A stretch of 64,000 nucleotides of DNA, from contig NZ_CP015594.1 of assembly GCF_001647675.1 (NCBI RefSeq), positions 868,001-932,000 on the forward strand. The letters are read 5' to 3'. This document shows, piece after piece, positions 19,639-28,826 of this stretch (the stretch's first letter is position 1; each line of letters begins with the position of its first letter). Source of the DNA: Acinetobacter sp. NCu2D-2. Lineage in GTDB: Bacteria > Pseudomonadota > Gammaproteobacteria > Pseudomonadales > Moraxellaceae. A program made the position numbers and the translations under genes. The notes under the pieces are model-generated. The model did no database searches. It saw only the letters and a list, made by a program, of their open reading frames with translations, and had not been told where the DNA came from.

Positions 19639-20445
19639 TTAAAGCTGTTTAGGCTCACCAAACAAATCACGGAATGCATGATCAGGGTGAGGTTGTTTCA
19701 TAAAGCTTTCACCGACCAAGAATGCATGAATATCATTTGCTTGCATCATTGCCACATCACTCGGAGTTGCAATGCCACTTTCAGTGACTAAAAGACGAGA
19801 TGGATCGAGTAATTTTTTCAAACGTAGTGATGTGTTTAGATCAACATCAAACGTTTTTAAATTACGGTTATTTACACCTAAAAGACAACGATCATCGAGT
19901 TTTAAAGCACGTTCAAGTTCAGCTTCATCATGCACTTCAACCAAGACATCTAAGTTGTATTCAAAAGCTGTTTTCGACATTTCTTCGAGTTGTTGATCTG
20001 ACAGGCAGGCCACAATCAGAAGAATACAGTCCGCATGTAAAGCACGTGCTTCAATCACGCCATAAGGATCAATTAAAAAGTCTTTACGTAATGCAGGTAA
20101 ATCGCAATGTGAACGTGCAATCTGAATGTTCTCATCGTGACCTTGGAAAAAGTCAACATCCGTTAAAACAGATAAACATGCTGCTCCTGCATCTTGATAT
20201 TGTGCAGCAATCTCAGCAGGGTTGAAGTTCTCGCGAATTACACCTTTAGATGGAGATGCTTTCTTAATCTCAGCAATAACGCCTGGACGCTTTGAAACTA
20301 AAGATTGTGCAAAACCTCGTACAGCACTTGCACCTAGCGCAAGTTCTTCTTGGTCTTTATAACTTTTATGCTTCAGACGTGCAGCAAACTCTTCTTTTTT
20401 ACGATCAACAATTTTGCCTAAAATTGTATTTGCAATATCAACCAT
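19639..20445 (-). CDS. trpC: Indole-3-glycerol-phosphate synthase
   Basis: Ring closure of carboxyphenylaminodeoxyribulose phosphate to indole-3-glycerol phosphate. It is a 268-residue stand-alone TIM barrel, unlike the E. coli TrpC-TrpF fusion. VIAEIKKASPSKGVIRENF holds the catalytic Lys residues. Other conserved parts are LTDVDFFQG, LPALRKDFLIDPYGVIEARA, LGVNNRNLKTFDVD and LVTESGI. The Shine-Dalgarno is GGAAGA 6 nt before the ATG. Sixteen bases separate it from trpD. The trpGDC arrangement, away from trpE, is known from Acinetobacter. Confidence 0.97.
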   Translation of the reverse strand: MVDIANTILGKIVDRKKEEFAARLKHKSYKDQEELALGASAVRGFAQSLVSKRPGVIAEIKKASPSKGVIRENFNPAEIAAQYQDAGAACLSVLTDVDFFQGHDENIQIARSHCDLPALRKDFLIDPYGVIEARALHADCILLIVACLSDQQLEEMSKTAFEYNLDVLVEVHDEAELERALKLDDRCLLGVNNRNLKTFDVDLNTSLRLKKLLDPSRLLVTESGIATPSDVAMMQANDIHAFLVGESFMKQPHPDHAFRDLFGEPKQL

Positions 20446-20461
20446 GATTCATCTTCCAGCC

Positions 20462-21508
20462 TTAGGCGTTGTATTGTTTAACGGTTTTAGTGAATTCTGA
20501 CAGCACGCTCATTTTTTCCAGTGCCTGACCACCATAAATAATGTCATGTGCAAGTGCGACACCATGTTTATAACTTGAAGTTAAACCTGCAACATAAATT
20601 GCAGCACCAGCATTGAGTGCAATCATATTTGCGGCTTTTTCGCCTACAGCTGATTTTTTCTTACCTAAGGCATCTTTAATCATGGCAAGGCTTTCAGCAG
20701 AACTCGCAACTGATAGATGCGTTAATGTTTGAGATTCAATGTCCACATCTTCAGGCAGAATTTCCCACTCAGTCACTTCGCCATTTTTGAGCTCAGCCAC
20801 ATATGTTGCAGAGGCTAAGCTAATTTCATCTAACCCATCACGTGAATGAACCACCATGACATGTTCTGCGTCAAGTTGTTTCAGTACTTCTGCCATTGGG
20901 CGACAAAGTTCTTTAGAGAACACACCAATGACAAAGCGTTTTACCCCAGCAGGGTTAGTTAATGGACCGAGTAAATTGAAAATACTACGGAAACCGAGTT
21001 CTTTACGCGGCCCCGCAGCATATTTCATGGCTTTATGATGATTCGGTGCAAATAAGAAACCAATACCGATGTCACGAATGCAACGCTCAGTTTGTTGCAT
21101 ATCTAAATCTAAATGAATGCCTGCTTGTTCAAGCAAATCGGAAGAACCTGATTTAGATGACACACCACGACCGCCATGCTTGGCAATGGTGGCACCAGCC
21201 GCTGCAGCAACAAAACTAGATGCAGTAGATACGTTAAATAAGTTTTGCTCGTCACCACCTGTACCGACGATATCGACTAAATAAGGCATGTCGCTAACAT
21301 CAATTTTGATGGCATATTCACGCATCACACGTGCAGCAGCGGTAATCTCATCAATACTTTCGCCTTTCAGGCGTAGACCCATCATCAAAGCGCCAATTTG
21401 TGCATCTGTCGCTTCACCATTCATAATGGTGCGCATAACACATTCCATTTGCGCTTGAGTGAGTTCAATATTTTTAGTGATGTTATGAAGGGCTTGTTGA
21501 ATATTCAT
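20462..21508 (-). CDS. trpD: Anthranilate phosphoribosyltransferase
   Basis: Transfers phosphoribose from PRPP to anthranilate. 348 residues, not fused to TrpG. The PRPP loop [22 protein letters not shown] is intact, followed by [22 protein letters not shown] and [31 protein letters not shown] (anthranilate-binding Arg). The Shine-Dalgarno is weak, which fits coupling to trpG 17 bp upstream. It is the middle gene of trpGDC. Confidence 0.97.
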   Translation of the reverse strand: MNIQQALHNITKNIELTQAQMECVMRTIMNGEATDAQIGALMMGLRLKGESIDEITAAARVMREYAIKIDVSDMPYLVDIVGTGGDEQNLFNVSTASSFVAAAAGATIAKHGGRGVSSKSGSSDLLEQAGIHLDLDMQQTERCIRDIGIGFLFAPNHHKAMKYAAGPRKELGFRSIFNLLGPLTNPAGVKRFVIGVFSKELCRPMAEVLKQLDAEHVMVVHSRDGLDEISLASATYVAELKNGEVTEWEILPEDVDIESQTLTHLSVASSAESLAMIKDALGKKKSAVGEKAANMIALNAGAAIYVAGLTSSYKHGVALAHDIIYGGQALEKMSVLSEFTKTVKQYNA

Positions 21509-21525
21509 GTTTAAACGGTGCTCAA

Positions 21526-22110
21526 TTATGCGTAAATTTCTAAGAAGTTTTTAAAGATTTGATGACCATGTTCACTGAGAATGGATTCAGGATGGAATTG
21601 CACACCTTCGACAGGCAGTGTCTTATGTCGAACACCCATGATCTCTTCCATAGAGCCATCTTCTTCATTGGTCCAGCAAGTCACTTCCAAGCAATCGGGA
21701 AGCGTTGCTTGGTCAATCACTAACGAGTGATAACGTGTTGCTGCAAAAGGCGAGGGTAGGTTACTGAAAATACCGGTATCTGAATGATACATATCAGATA
21801 AACGACCGTGCATCACACGTTTGGCACGAATGATGTCACCCCCAAAAGCTTGACCAATACTTTGATGACCAAGGCAAACACCTAAAAGCGGAATTTTGCC
21901 AGCAAAATGCTGAATGGCAGGAATTGAAATACCCGCTTCACTTGGTGAGCATGGACCAGGACCAATCACTAAATACTTCGGTTGCCATCGCTCAATATCT
22001 TCCAAAGTCACGGCATCGTTACGGACTACTTTTACTTCTTGATTAAGTTCGCCAAAGTATTGGACGATGTTGTAAGTAAAGGAGTCATAGTTGTCGATCA
22101 TTAAAAGCAT
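21526..22110 (-). CDS. trpG: Anthranilate/aminodeoxychorismate synthase glutamine amidotransferase
   Basis: A 194-residue class I glutaminase supplying ammonia to TrpE (and often PabB). The catalytic triad is Cys in [15 protein letters not shown], and His and Glu in [24 protein letters not shown] and [15 protein letters not shown] (oxyanion/binding loop) are normal. In Acinetobacter this subunit is described as amphibolic between tryptophan and folate synthesis (family knowledge). First gene of trpGDC. I see no trp-codon leader peptide or attenuator upstream. Confidence 0.95.
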   Translation of the reverse strand: MLLMIDNYDSFTYNIVQYFGELNQEVKVVRNDAVTLEDIERWQPKYLVIGPGPCSPSEAGISIPAIQHFAGKIPLLGVCLGHQSIGQAFGGDIIRAKRVMHGRLSDMYHSDTGIFSNLPSPFAATRYHSLVIDQATLPDCLEVTCWTNEEDGSMEEIMGVRHKTLPVEGVQFHPESILSEHGHQIFKNFLEIYA

Positions 22111-22667
22111 GAGCTTAACCTGTAAAATTTATGCACATCGAGTGCTAGCGTTGTTAAGGTCGGACTTTATTTGTATGTCACATAAACTGATTTGGTTTAT
22201 CAATTAAAGTATTGATTTCATTACGTGAAAATAAAGTGTTCTTCATCATAGCAAAAATATATAGTTTTCTGCGCTACATTTTTAAGCTTTTTTGGCATAA
22301 ATATGGCAATTTTCTACACAAATAGACATTGTTAATTATTAATAAAAAATAGTTCAGAATGACCAAACTGAAAGTTCTTGTTGAATATCGAAAAGCGTTC
22401 AACTTTAGTCGAATCAGAAAACGACTTATTCGCAAACATGCTGAAAAAAGCAACACTCAAATTCAGGCAGATTTTTAAAATTTAATAATTGAAAAATATA
22501 TTTAGAAAAGTGACTCAAAATAGGGAGGAATTCAGAGGAGATCGACCATCTAATCGGGTATCTAAACGGCTTTTTATTACAAATAATAGGTATTTTAGTA
22601 TAAAAATTATACAAAACACCGCATTATTATAAAAAATTCATTGTTGTGGGTATCAAGTTGATACATT
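22111..22667. other. AT-rich intergenic region between trpG and the glnA control sites
   Basis: About 560 bp of very AT-rich DNA with no credible gene. Short frames at 22274-22456 and 22426-22614 lack Shine-Dalgarno sequences and coding bias. The region must hold the trpGDC promoter near its left end, but no -35/-10 pair stands out. Confidence 0.5.
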
Positions 22668-22695
22668 GCACCATAATGACGCACTATTTAGGTGC
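22668..22695 (+). promoter_or_regulatory. Two adjacent NtrC-type enhancer sites upstream of glnA
   Basis: GCACTATTTAGGTGC at 22681-22695 fits the NtrC pattern GCAC-N7-GTGC exactly. An overlapping copy GCACCATAATGACGC at 22668-22682 has one mismatch. They lie about 150-175 bp upstream of the sigma-54 promoter, the usual enhancer distance. Confidence 0.68.
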
Positions 22696-22842
22696 ACTAA
22701 AAAATATCAAAAAAACAAAAATATCTGAGAATGCGTGAATATAGTGCATTTACTTTTATAGCAAGTATAATAACAGCAAAGTAACAGGCCCAAATCTCGT
22801 TTTCTAATATGGATTTCAGGATTTTATCTTTACTTTTAAAAG

Positions 22843-22860
22843 TTGGTACGGTAATTGCTT
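22843..22860 (+). promoter_or_regulatory. Sigma-54 promoter of glnA
   Basis: TTGGTACGGTAATTGCTT contains TGGTACG-N4-TTGCT, a full match to the -24/-12 consensus TGGYRYR-N4-TTGCW. It lies 65 bp before the glnA ATG. Confidence 0.78.
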
Positions 22861-22924
22861 AATAACTACCAACTACTAACACGCACTCAGCAGTGCAACA
22901 AAAAAACATCGGAGCAAATTGAGC

Positions 22925-24334
22925 ATGGCGAACAAGGTCCTTCAACTCATCCAAGAAAGTGGCGCGAAATGGGTCGACTTCCGTTTTACGGATACTAAAG
23001 GTAAAGAGCAGCACGTAACTTATCCAGCTGACACTATCGACGAAGATACATTTGAAGATGGTAAAATGTTCGATGGTTCTTCAATTTCTGGTTGGAAAGG
23101 CATTGAAGCTTCTGACATGATTTTACGTCCAGACGCTGAAACTGGTTTTATCGACCCGTTCTTCGCTGAGCCTACAGTTGTTGTAACTTGTGACGTTATT
23201 GAACCTTCAACTGGTCAAGGTTATGACCGTGACCCACGTTCGATTGCTCGCCGTGCAGAAGAATACCTAAAATCTACTGGTATTGGTGATACTGCATTCT
23301 TCGGTCCAGAACCAGAATTCTTCGTATTTGACGAAGTAAAATGGGAAATCGATATGTCTGGCGCGCGCCACACATTAATCGCTGAAGAAGCTGCTTGGTC
23401 TACAGGTAAAGATTACGAAGGTGGTAACTCTGGTCACCGTCCACGTGTGAAAGGTGGTTACTTCCCAGTTCCTCCTGTTGATTCTCATCACGATATGCGT
23501 GCAGATATGTGTGCAAAAATCGAAGAGATCATGGGCCCAGGTCGTGTAGAAGTACATCACCATGAAGTTGCATCTTGCCAATTAGAAATTGGTGTGAGCT
23601 TCAACACAATGGTTCGTAAAGCTGACGAAGTACAACAGTTCAAATATGCTGTTTGGAACGTTGCTCACCAATATGCTAAAACTGCGACTTTCATGCCTAA
23701 ACCAATGGTAGGTGATAACGGTTCTGGTATGCACGTTCACATGTCGATCTCTAAAGATGGCAAGAACTTGTTCGCTGGTGATGAATACGCAGGTCTTTCA
23801 GAAACTGCTCTTTACTTCATCGGTGGTGTGATCAAACACGCTCGTTCATTGAACGCGATCACTAACCCATCTACAAACTCATACAAACGTTTGGTACCAC
23901 ACTTTGAAGCACCGATTATGCTTGCTTACTCAGCACGTAACCGTTCAGCTTCTATCCGTATCCCTTACGTTTCTAGCCCTAAAGGCAAACGTATTGAAGC
24001 ACGTTTCCCTGACCCAATGATGAACCCATACTTAGGTTTCGCTGCATTGTTGATGGCTGGTATTGACGGTATCCAAAACAAGATTCACCCAGGTGAAGCT
24101 GCAGACAAAAACTTGTACGATCTTCCTCCTGAAGAAGAAGCTAAAATCCCTACAGTGGCTCACAGCCTTGAAATGGCACTTGAAGCACTTCAAGCTGACC
24201 ATGATTACCTTCTTAAAGGTGGTGTGTTCACTAAAGAAATGCTTGATGCGTACATCGAGCTTAAAACTGAAGAAGTTCGTCGTCTTAATACGACTACTCA
24301 CCCAGTTGAATTTGATATGTACTACAGCTTGTAA
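22925..24334 (+). CDS. glnA: Glutamine synthetase (type I)
   Basis: Makes glutamine from glutamate, ammonia and ATP as a dodecamer, the main ammonia-assimilating enzyme. 469 residues. [29 protein letters not shown], the [10 protein letters not shown] block, and NRSASIRIP are intact. NLYDLPPEE carries the adenylylation Tyr at residue 398, so the enzyme should be controlled by GlnE. Start 22925 fits GGAG 10 nt upstream and the E. coli N-terminus; an in-frame TTG at 22919 is less likely. Control by a sigma-54 promoter with NtrC-type sites is visible upstream. Codon use looks like that of a highly expressed gene. Confidence 0.98.
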   Translation: MANKVLQLIQESGAKWVDFRFTDTKGKEQHVTYPADTIDEDTFEDGKMFDGSSISGWKGIEASDMILRPDAETGFIDPFFAEPTVVVTCDVIEPSTGQGYDRDPRSIARRAEEYLKSTGIGDTAFFGPEPEFFVFDEVKWEIDMSGARHTLIAEEAAWSTGKDYEGGNSGHRPRVKGGYFPVPPVDSHHDMRADMCAKIEEIMGPGRVEVHHHEVASCQLEIGVSFNTMVRKADEVQQFKYAVWNVAHQYAKTATFMPKPMVGDNGSGMHVHMSISKDGKNLFAGDEYAGLSETALYFIGGVIKHARSLNAITNPSTNSYKRLVPHFEAPIMLAYSARNRSASIRIPYVSSPKGKRIEARFPDPMMNPYLGFAALLMAGIDGIQNKIHPGEAADKNLYDLPPEEEAKIPTVAHSLEMALEALQADHDYLLKGGVFTKEMLDAYIELKTEEVRRLNTTTHPVEFDMYYSL

Positions 24335-24354
24335 TTCGTTCTCGAATTTCACTG

Positions 24355-24387
24355 TAAAAAACCCGCGCATTGCGCGGGTTTTTTTAT
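24355..24387 (+). terminator. glnA terminator
   Basis: AAAAAACCCGCGC, loop ATT, GCGCGGGTTTTTTT. A very stable stem. Confidence 0.93.
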
Positions 24388-24429
24388 GATTTAGGTTAAA
24401 CTAAATAAAAACATGATGAGTTATAGCGA

Positions 24430-24708
24430 ATGGCGAAGCCACGTAAAAAGCATACGGGATTTTTCCCTTGGAATGACCCTAAAAATCATGAAAAGGGGTT
24501 TAAACTCAATTTTTCTGAGGTGATCTATTTAGAAGTAGGACGTACAGTAGAAGGCTATAAGCTGGCACAATTTGTCGAATTAAAAAATCCGGAACTGGCT
24601 TTGGATTTTGATTATCCCCAAGAGTTTTATATTAGTGCTGAAGGTTTTATTTTAGTAAAAAACCCACAGGGTCAGTTTAATGTCATCGCAAAGACAGATA
24701 ATGCTTAA
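24430..24708 (+). CDS. Small conserved-looking protein, function unknown
   Basis: 92 residues beginning MAKPRKKHTGFFPWNDPKNHEKG. It is soluble and mixed alpha/beta by eye, with FYISAEGFILVKNPQGQFNVIAK near the end suggesting a small beta meander. There is no signal peptide or known motif, and I do not recognise a family. It is 14 bp ahead of ubiC and downstream of the glnA terminator, so it is probably the first gene of a ubiC-ubiA transcript. A role in ubiquinone synthesis would be pure guilt by association. Confidence 0.72.
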   Translation: MAKPRKKHTGFFPWNDPKNHEKGFKLNFSEVIYLEVGRTVEGYKLAQFVELKNPELALDFDYPQEFYISAEGFILVKNPQGQFNVIAKTDNA

Positions 24709-24734
24709 TTGAGCTGAATGATTTGAGTACACAT

Positions 24735-25202
24735 ATGTCGGATATTCCTGCCGAGCTAAAACCATGGCTTTATGCTTCAGGTTCACTCACACAGCAATTA
24801 ACAGATCTTGGAAAAGGGCAATTTAAAGTACAACCTATTTCAGAACAATTTCAGCGTTTACAGTTCCATGATGCTAAGTGGATGCATATGCCACTACATC
24901 ACACCTCATGGGTGCGTGAAAGTCTGCTATTTGGTTCCGAAGCTATACCATGGGTAAAAGCCAAAAGTATTTTTCCAATTTTGAGTTTGCAAAAACGTGC
25001 TCGAATTTTTCAACATATTGGAAGCAAGCCAATCGGATGGTTTTTATTTCAACGTACTAATCCAGTATGTGAAAGACGTGTATTGTTACTAGAAGAAGGT
25101 TGGACACGCCAGAGTTGCTATACTTGGCATGGTTGTAAATTTATTGTTCAGGAAACTTTTTTACCTGCATTTGAAGATTTTATCAGGAATCATAAGGCTT
25201 AA
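24735..25202 (+). CDS. ubiC: Chorismate lyase
   Basis: Splits chorismate into 4-hydroxybenzoate and pyruvate, the first committed step of ubiquinone synthesis. About 155 residues (E. coli 165). LKPWLYASGSLTQQL at the N-terminus, WVRESLLFGSEAIPWVKAKSIFP in the middle (Arg ligand) and RRVLLLEEGW with terminal ETFLPAF are family hallmarks. It ends 2 bp before the ubiA start, giving a coupled ubiC-ubiA pair as in E. coli. An in-frame TTG at 24723 is an alternative start. Confidence 0.92.
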   Translation: MSDIPAELKPWLYASGSLTQQLTDLGKGQFKVQPISEQFQRLQFHDAKWMHMPLHHTSWVRESLLFGSEAIPWVKAKSIFPILSLQKRARIFQHIGSKPIGWFLFQRTNPVCERRVLLLEEGWTRQSCYTWHGCKFIVQETFLPAFEDFIRNHKA

Positions 25203-25204
25203 TC

Positions 25205-26089
25205 ATGTCTACAACACAAGCCATCACGTGGCGTGAACGTCTGAATGCTTATTATTATTTATGTCGTTTTGATAAGCCGATTGGTACAGAATTGGTGTTT
25301 TGGCCGACCATGTGGGCGCTGTGGGTTGCAAATCAAGGTGCACCAAGTCTTAGTATTTTAATTCCCATGATTTTAGGCACAATCTTTATGCGTGCTGCAG
25401 GTTGTGCCATTAATGATTTTGCTGACCGTAAGGTTGATGGTGCTGTGGAACGTACCAAGACGCGCCCATTAGCAACAGGGATCATTCGTCCACGCGAAGC
25501 GATATATGTATTTCTTATTCTTGTACTAGCAAGTGCGTGTATGTTGTTCTTCTTACCGATAGAAACATTTTATTGGTCATTTGGGGCACTGTTTTTAGCC
25601 TTTATCTATCCTTTTATGAAGCGCTATACCCATTTGCCACAAGTGTTTTTAGGTGCAGCATTTTCATGGTCAATTCCAATGGCATACACCGCTGTGGGAC
25701 AAACACCGGATTTAACGTGCTGGCTTTTATATTTTGGTAATTTGGCGTGGACAGTTGCGTACGATACGCAATACGCCATTACAGACCGAGAATATGATTT
25801 AAAAATTGGGGTCAAATCCACTGCGATTTTATTTGGTAAAAATGACATCCTTATTATTTCTATGTTGCAGGCGATCGCAATCTTCTTAATTGGTAGTGCT
25901 TTATATCTAGAAAATTTGCTCATGCCATTTGGTTTAATTACTCTACTGTTTGTTACAGTTGATTTTGTTTACCAATGGACAAAAACAAAAGATAAAGATC
26001 CGCAGCGATGTTTTTGGGCATTTCGACATAATCGTTGGGTGGGTGTAATGATTTTCATTGGAATTTTCTTCGCGACTACTTATTCCTAA
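25205..26089 (+). CDS. ubiA: 4-hydroxybenzoate polyprenyltransferase
   Basis: An inner-membrane prenyltransferase adding the polyprenyl tail to 4-hydroxybenzoate. 294 residues, about eight to nine helices. The two Asp-rich Mg-pyrophosphate motifs are seen: NDFADRKVDGAVERTKTRPLATG near residue 75 and DTQYAITDREYDLKIGVKSTAI near residue 195. Both motifs are complete. It is second gene of the ubiC-ubiA unit, ending at a terminator. Confidence 0.96.
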   Translation: MSTTQAITWRERLNAYYYLCRFDKPIGTELVFWPTMWALWVANQGAPSLSILIPMILGTIFMRAAGCAINDFADRKVDGAVERTKTRPLATGIIRPREAIYVFLILVLASACMLFFLPIETFYWSFGALFLAFIYPFMKRYTHLPQVFLGAAFSWSIPMAYTAVGQTPDLTCWLLYFGNLAWTVAYDTQYAITDREYDLKIGVKSTAILFGKNDILIISMLQAIAIFLIGSALYLENLLMPFGLITLLFVTVDFVYQWTKTKDKDPQRCFWAFRHNRWVGVMIFIGIFFATTYS

Positions 26090-26109
26090 ATACAGCATCA
26101 TCGATTTAC

Positions 26110-26138
26110 AAAAAGCACCTTAATGAGGTGCTTTTTTT
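26110..26138 (+). terminator. ubiA terminator
   Basis: AAAAAGCACCT, loop TAATG, AGGTGCTTTTTTT. Confidence 0.88.
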
Positions 26139-26198
26139 ATGCTTAATTTAAATAAGCTCGATACATAAAGAGCATGAATAAGAAAAAGGAAAGTAAAA

Positions 26199-27434
26199 AT
26201 GAAACCATATATCAAAAATATCGCTCTAACGGTTCTGTGTTCTTCTGTCTTATTTTTAACTGCCTGTGGCGGTGATGATGACGGTAAAACGATTATAGAA
26301 TTTGGACCAGCCAAAACCTTTAAGGTGGATTCTGATGTACTTGCTGTTGTCGATCGGCATGATGTATTTAGTTATCCAATGACCAGTGTTACAGGCAAGT
26401 CGATTACTGCAACCACATTGGTATTCACACCTAAAGGGACACCGCCAGCAGGAGGCTGGCCAATTGTAGTTTGGGCACATGGAACAACTGGTGCAGCCGA
26501 TAAATGTGCACCATCACGCTTGCAATTAGAAAATCCTGAGAAAGCATTGATTATAGGTCTGGTTGAAAAAGGTTATGCTGTCATTGCGCCAGATTATGAG
26601 GGGCTTGGAAATGATAATGTACCGCACCCATATCTGCATTTGACCAGTGCTGCAAATTCGCTGCTCTATGCTGTGAGTGAAGCAAGAAAATTTTATGGAG
26701 ATGTTTTAGGACGTGAATGGAGTGTGATTGGTTGGTCTCAAGGTGGTCATGCAGCATTGGCTGCGGCAGAATATCAAAAAGCATTAACTGGATATGACTT
26801 TAAAGGAACTGTCGCGATTGCTCCGGCATCGTATTTGGCTGAAACGCTAGAATATGGAATGAGTGTCGCAAATACATATGCAGCTGTTCCAAATGGGGCA
26901 GGGCTTCCTACGGCAAGACAAATTGCAGGAACGCTTTATGGTTATGCTGCGATCGTAAGTTCGGGTATTAAAGCTGCAAAACCAAGTTTTAACTACAATC
27001 AAAGTTTCTTGGATACAAAAGTTAATTTGGCTAAATATGCTGAAACAGAATGTTCACCACAAGTGGCAGAAAAGTTCAGAGAAGATATTGATGCCTTTAT
27101 GGGTCCACCTTCCAATGGAACGTTTGCAAATTATAAGGCATTACAAGAGGATTTCCTGTTCGATACAGATGTGGATGAATATCTAGCCAATAATATACCT
27201 GCGCAAAAAGAAATCTTGAAGAAAGTCTATATATATCAAGGAACAGCAGATACCACAGTGCCAGCACAGATAACAGTCGATTATTTGCTTCCTGATTTGG
27301 AAAAAGTGATGCCAGATCCTTTAAATGACTTAATCTTTGTACCCATAAATAATGCAACTCATCAGACTATAGTGACAGACTATACGGAACAATTGATTAA
27401 TACTGTTGATTCATTAATGACAGCGACAAATTAA
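26199..27434 (+). CDS. Lipase-like alpha/beta-hydrolase lipoprotein
   Basis: 411 residues. The lipoprotein signal peptide ends in LFLTAC with the lipidated Cys at 23, followed by GGDDDG. The hydrolase resembles the secretory-lipase (LIP) group: VWAHGTTGAADKCAPS, DYEGLGNDNVPHPYL, and the nucleophile elbow GWSQGGHAA (S180). Acid D351 in GTADTTVP and H388 in NATHQTIV complete the triad. It probably cleaves extracellular or periplasmic esters; the substrate is unknown. The Shine-Dalgarno is AAGGA 8 nt before the ATG. It is a single gene bracketed by two similar terminators. Confidence 0.9.
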   Translation: MKPYIKNIALTVLCSSVLFLTACGGDDDGKTIIEFGPAKTFKVDSDVLAVVDRHDVFSYPMTSVTGKSITATTLVFTPKGTPPAGGWPIVVWAHGTTGAADKCAPSRLQLENPEKALIIGLVEKGYAVIAPDYEGLGNDNVPHPYLHLTSAANSLLYAVSEARKFYGDVLGREWSVIGWSQGGHAALAAAEYQKALTGYDFKGTVAIAPASYLAETLEYGMSVANTYAAVPNGAGLPTARQIAGTLYGYAAIVSSGIKAAKPSFNYNQSFLDTKVNLAKYAETECSPQVAEKFREDIDAFMGPPSNGTFANYKALQEDFLFDTDVDEYLANNIPAQKEILKKVYIYQGTADTTVPAQITVDYLLPDLEKVMPDPLNDLIFVPINNATHQTIVTDYTEQLINTVDSLMTATN

Positions 27435-27447
27435 GTGCTCTAAATAG

Positions 27448-27477
27448 AAAGCACCTTATTGAGGTGCTTTTTTTTAT
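27448..27477 (+). terminator. Lipase gene terminator
   Basis: AAAGCACCTTATTGAGGTGCTTT followed by T residues. Nearly the same stem as the ubiA terminator at 26110-26138. Confidence 0.87.
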
Positions 27478-27489
27478 TAGTCTTGGTAC

Positions 27490-27517
27490 TTGAGTGAAAA
27501 ATCTATTTTGCTATAGT
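27490..27517 (+). promoter_or_regulatory. Sigma-70-type promoter
   Basis: TTGAGT, 16-bp spacer, TATAGT. The predicted start near 27524 rules out the in-frame GTG at 27494 as the translation start of the next gene. Confidence 0.5.
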
Positions 27518-27541
27518 GGCGAGCCTATAATTAATCTTTTA

Positions 27542-27778
27542 ATGAATATGTCAGCTCACCAGCCACGTAGTCTTAAGAAACTTTTGATATTTGGTACATT
27601 GGGATTATGTGTGCCAATTTTTCTCGTCACTATGGCATTTTTAGCAGTCAGTAGTGATGCTAAAAACCAAGAAAAATATAAGCAGCAGCAGGCTGAAATG
27701 CTGGCAAGAATGGAAGCACGTAAAGCCACTGAAAATTTTACCGCAGAGGAAGAATCAGCTGCCTCAGAGAATCATTAA
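27542..27778 (+). CDS. Single-span membrane protein, function unknown
   Basis: 78 residues: a short basic N-terminus (MNMSAHQPRSLKKL), one membrane helix (LLIFGTLGLCVPIFLVTMAFLA), then a charged coiled-coil-prone tail (NQEKYKQQQAEMLARMEARK) rich in Glu at the end. I do not recognise a family. ATG 27542 (or 27548) is chosen over an upstream GTG because a promoter-like -10 lies between. It is convergent with the DUF2726 gene, 2 bp apart. Confidence 0.65.
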   Translation: MNMSAHQPRSLKKLLIFGTLGLCVPIFLVTMAFLAVSSDAKNQEKYKQQQAEMLARMEARKATENFTAEEESAASENH

Positions 27779-27780
27779 TT

Positions 27781-28224
27781 TTATTTTAAATCGCGTTGTA
27801 ACTGGCGAATTGTTGGAATCTCGGTATAACGCAGCACTAAATAGCCTGCAGCAATGAGCATAGCATCACGCTCAGCATCTTCTTTTTCTTTGCCAATATG
27901 ACTTGGGTCATCGAGTTCAATAATAGCAACGACATTATATTTTTGGTCTAACAAAACAAAATCAGTGACTTTGCGATTAAAACGATTACGCATCTTCATT
28001 TGGTCATGCGTGATTAAAGCGCTAAAAGCCACTTGAGCCAACACATAATGATGGGGGAAGGCTTCATTTAATCTTTTAAATAAGCGGCTCTCAAAATTAG
28101 TAATCACTGGCTTTGGATAAAAATTTTCTTTGCGATTAAAAAGATTGGGAAATAAAAGACAAATTAAAGCAAAGCTGGCAAAGCAACCGATAACGAAAAA
28201 GATGATTTGACTTAAATGTGGCAC
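27781..28224 (-). CDS. DUF2726 membrane-anchored protein
   Basis: 147 residues: one N-terminal membrane helix (IIFFVIGCFASFALICLLF) and a cytoplasmic DUF2726 domain (about 35-147). VAFSALITHDQMKMRNRFNRKVTDFVL, then VVAIIELDDPSH and DAMLIAAGYLVLRY, resemble the nuclease-like fold with a D...ExxD core seen in this family. Whether it cleaves DNA is unknown. It stands just before the tRNA-Asn array. Confidence 0.85.
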   Translation of the reverse strand: MPHLSQIIFFVIGCFASFALICLLFPNLFNRKENFYPKPVITNFESRLFKRLNEAFPHHYVLAQVAFSALITHDQMKMRNRFNRKVTDFVLLDQKYNVVAIIELDDPSHIGKEKEDAERDAMLIAAGYLVLRYTEIPTIRQLQRDLK

Positions 28225-28253
28225 AGGAGAACTTTATTAAAAAGTATAAAAAG

Positions 28254-28284
28254 AAAAAGCCCACTGCATAATGAGTGGGCTTTT
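28254..28284 (-). terminator. Terminator of tRNA-Asn pair A
   Basis: Minus-strand GCCCACT, loop, AGTGGGC followed by T residues. Confidence 0.85.
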
Positions 28285-28291
28285 AGAATCT

Positions 28292-28367
28292 TGGCTCTTC
28301 CACCTGGGCTCGAACCAGGGACCTGCGGATTAACAGTCCGTCGCTCTACCGACTGAGCTATGGAAGA
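28292..28367 (-). tRNA. tRNA-Asn(GUU), copy A1
   Basis: 76 nt with encoded CCA. Acceptor arms TCTTCCA and TGGAAGA pair. The anticodon loop contains GTT (CTGTTAA) and the T loop is TTCGAGC. Confidence 0.97.
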
Positions 28368-28368
28368 A

Positions 28369-28444
28369 TGGCTCTCCAACCTGGGCTCGAACCAGGGACC
28401 TGCGGATTAACAGTCCGTCGCTCTACCGACTGAGCTATTGGAGA
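28369..28444 (-). tRNA. tRNA-Asn(GUU), copy A2
   Basis: 76 nt, one base from its neighbour. The body is identical to A1; only the acceptor stem differs, with paired changes (TCTCCAA and TTGGAGA). Encoded CCA. Confidence 0.97.
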
Positions 28445-28455
28445 ATCTGAAAGCG

Positions 28456-28483
28456 ATTATAGAGAGATTTTGAGAGGGGTCAA
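28456..28483 (-). promoter_or_regulatory. Promoter of tRNA-Asn pair A
   Basis: On the minus strand TTGACC, 16-bp spacer, TATAAT, with the -10 ending 12 nt before the tRNA 5' end. Confidence 0.8.
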
Positions 28484-28621
28484 GGAACTTTTAAGAAAAA
28501 CAACAGAAAATGCAGTCAAGTGTTTTAAAAATAATCGAAACTCAAATATGTTCAATATCTTAGTTAGAATTTAATTTATTTCGATGAGCCTCAGATGCTC
28601 TATAAAGCTATAAACCGCCAT

Positions 28622-28655
28622 AAAAAAAGCCCACTGCATAATGAGTGGGCTTTTT
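28622..28655 (-). terminator. Terminator of tRNA-Asn pair B
   Basis: Same GCCCACT/AGTGGGC stem as copy A with longer A and T runs. Confidence 0.85.
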
Positions 28656-28662
28656 AGAATCT

Positions 28663-28738
28663 TGGCTCTTCCACCTGGGCTCGAACCAGGGACCTGCGGA
28701 TTAACAGTCCGTCGCTCTACCGACTGAGCTATGGAAGA
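28663..28738 (-). tRNA. tRNA-Asn(GUU), copy B1
   Basis: Identical to A1 (28292-28367). 76 nt with CCA. Confidence 0.97.
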
Positions 28739-28739
28739 A

Positions 28740-28815
28740 TGGCTCTCCAACCTGGGCTCGAACCAGGGACCTGCGGATTAACAGTCCGTCGCTCTACCGA
28801 CTGAGCTATTGGAGA
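28740..28815 (-). tRNA. tRNA-Asn(GUU), copy B2
   Basis: Identical to A2 (28369-28444). 76 nt with CCA. Confidence 0.97.
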
Positions 28816-28826
28816 ATCTGATGCGC

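Larger units (their letters stand above)
28254..28450. repeat. Direct repeat, copy A: tRNA-Asn pair plus terminator
   Basis: 197 bp matching 28624-28821 except for one extra T in copy B. The repeat runs from the terminator A-run to six bases upstream of the second tRNA's 5' end. Confidence 0.95.
28624..28821. repeat. Direct repeat, copy B: tRNA-Asn pair plus terminator
   Basis: 198 bp, second copy of 28254-28450, offset by 370 bp. The intervening 28451-28623 holds the promoter of pair A and otherwise nothing recognisable. Confidence 0.95.

Noticed and set aside
22274..22614. Two short minus-strand frames upstream of glnA
   Set aside because: No Shine-Dalgarno, no coding bias, very AT-rich sequence. 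The region is regulatory.
24032..24389. Frames on both strands inside the end of glnA
   Set aside because: Shadows of a highly biased gene; one also runs into the glnA terminator.
28254..28821. Whether the repeated tRNA units mark a phage attachment site
   Set aside because: The accessory gene lies on the 5' side of the tRNAs, whereas integrases usually use the 3' end. No integrase is present, and the repeats contain whole tRNAs rather than a 3' fragment.
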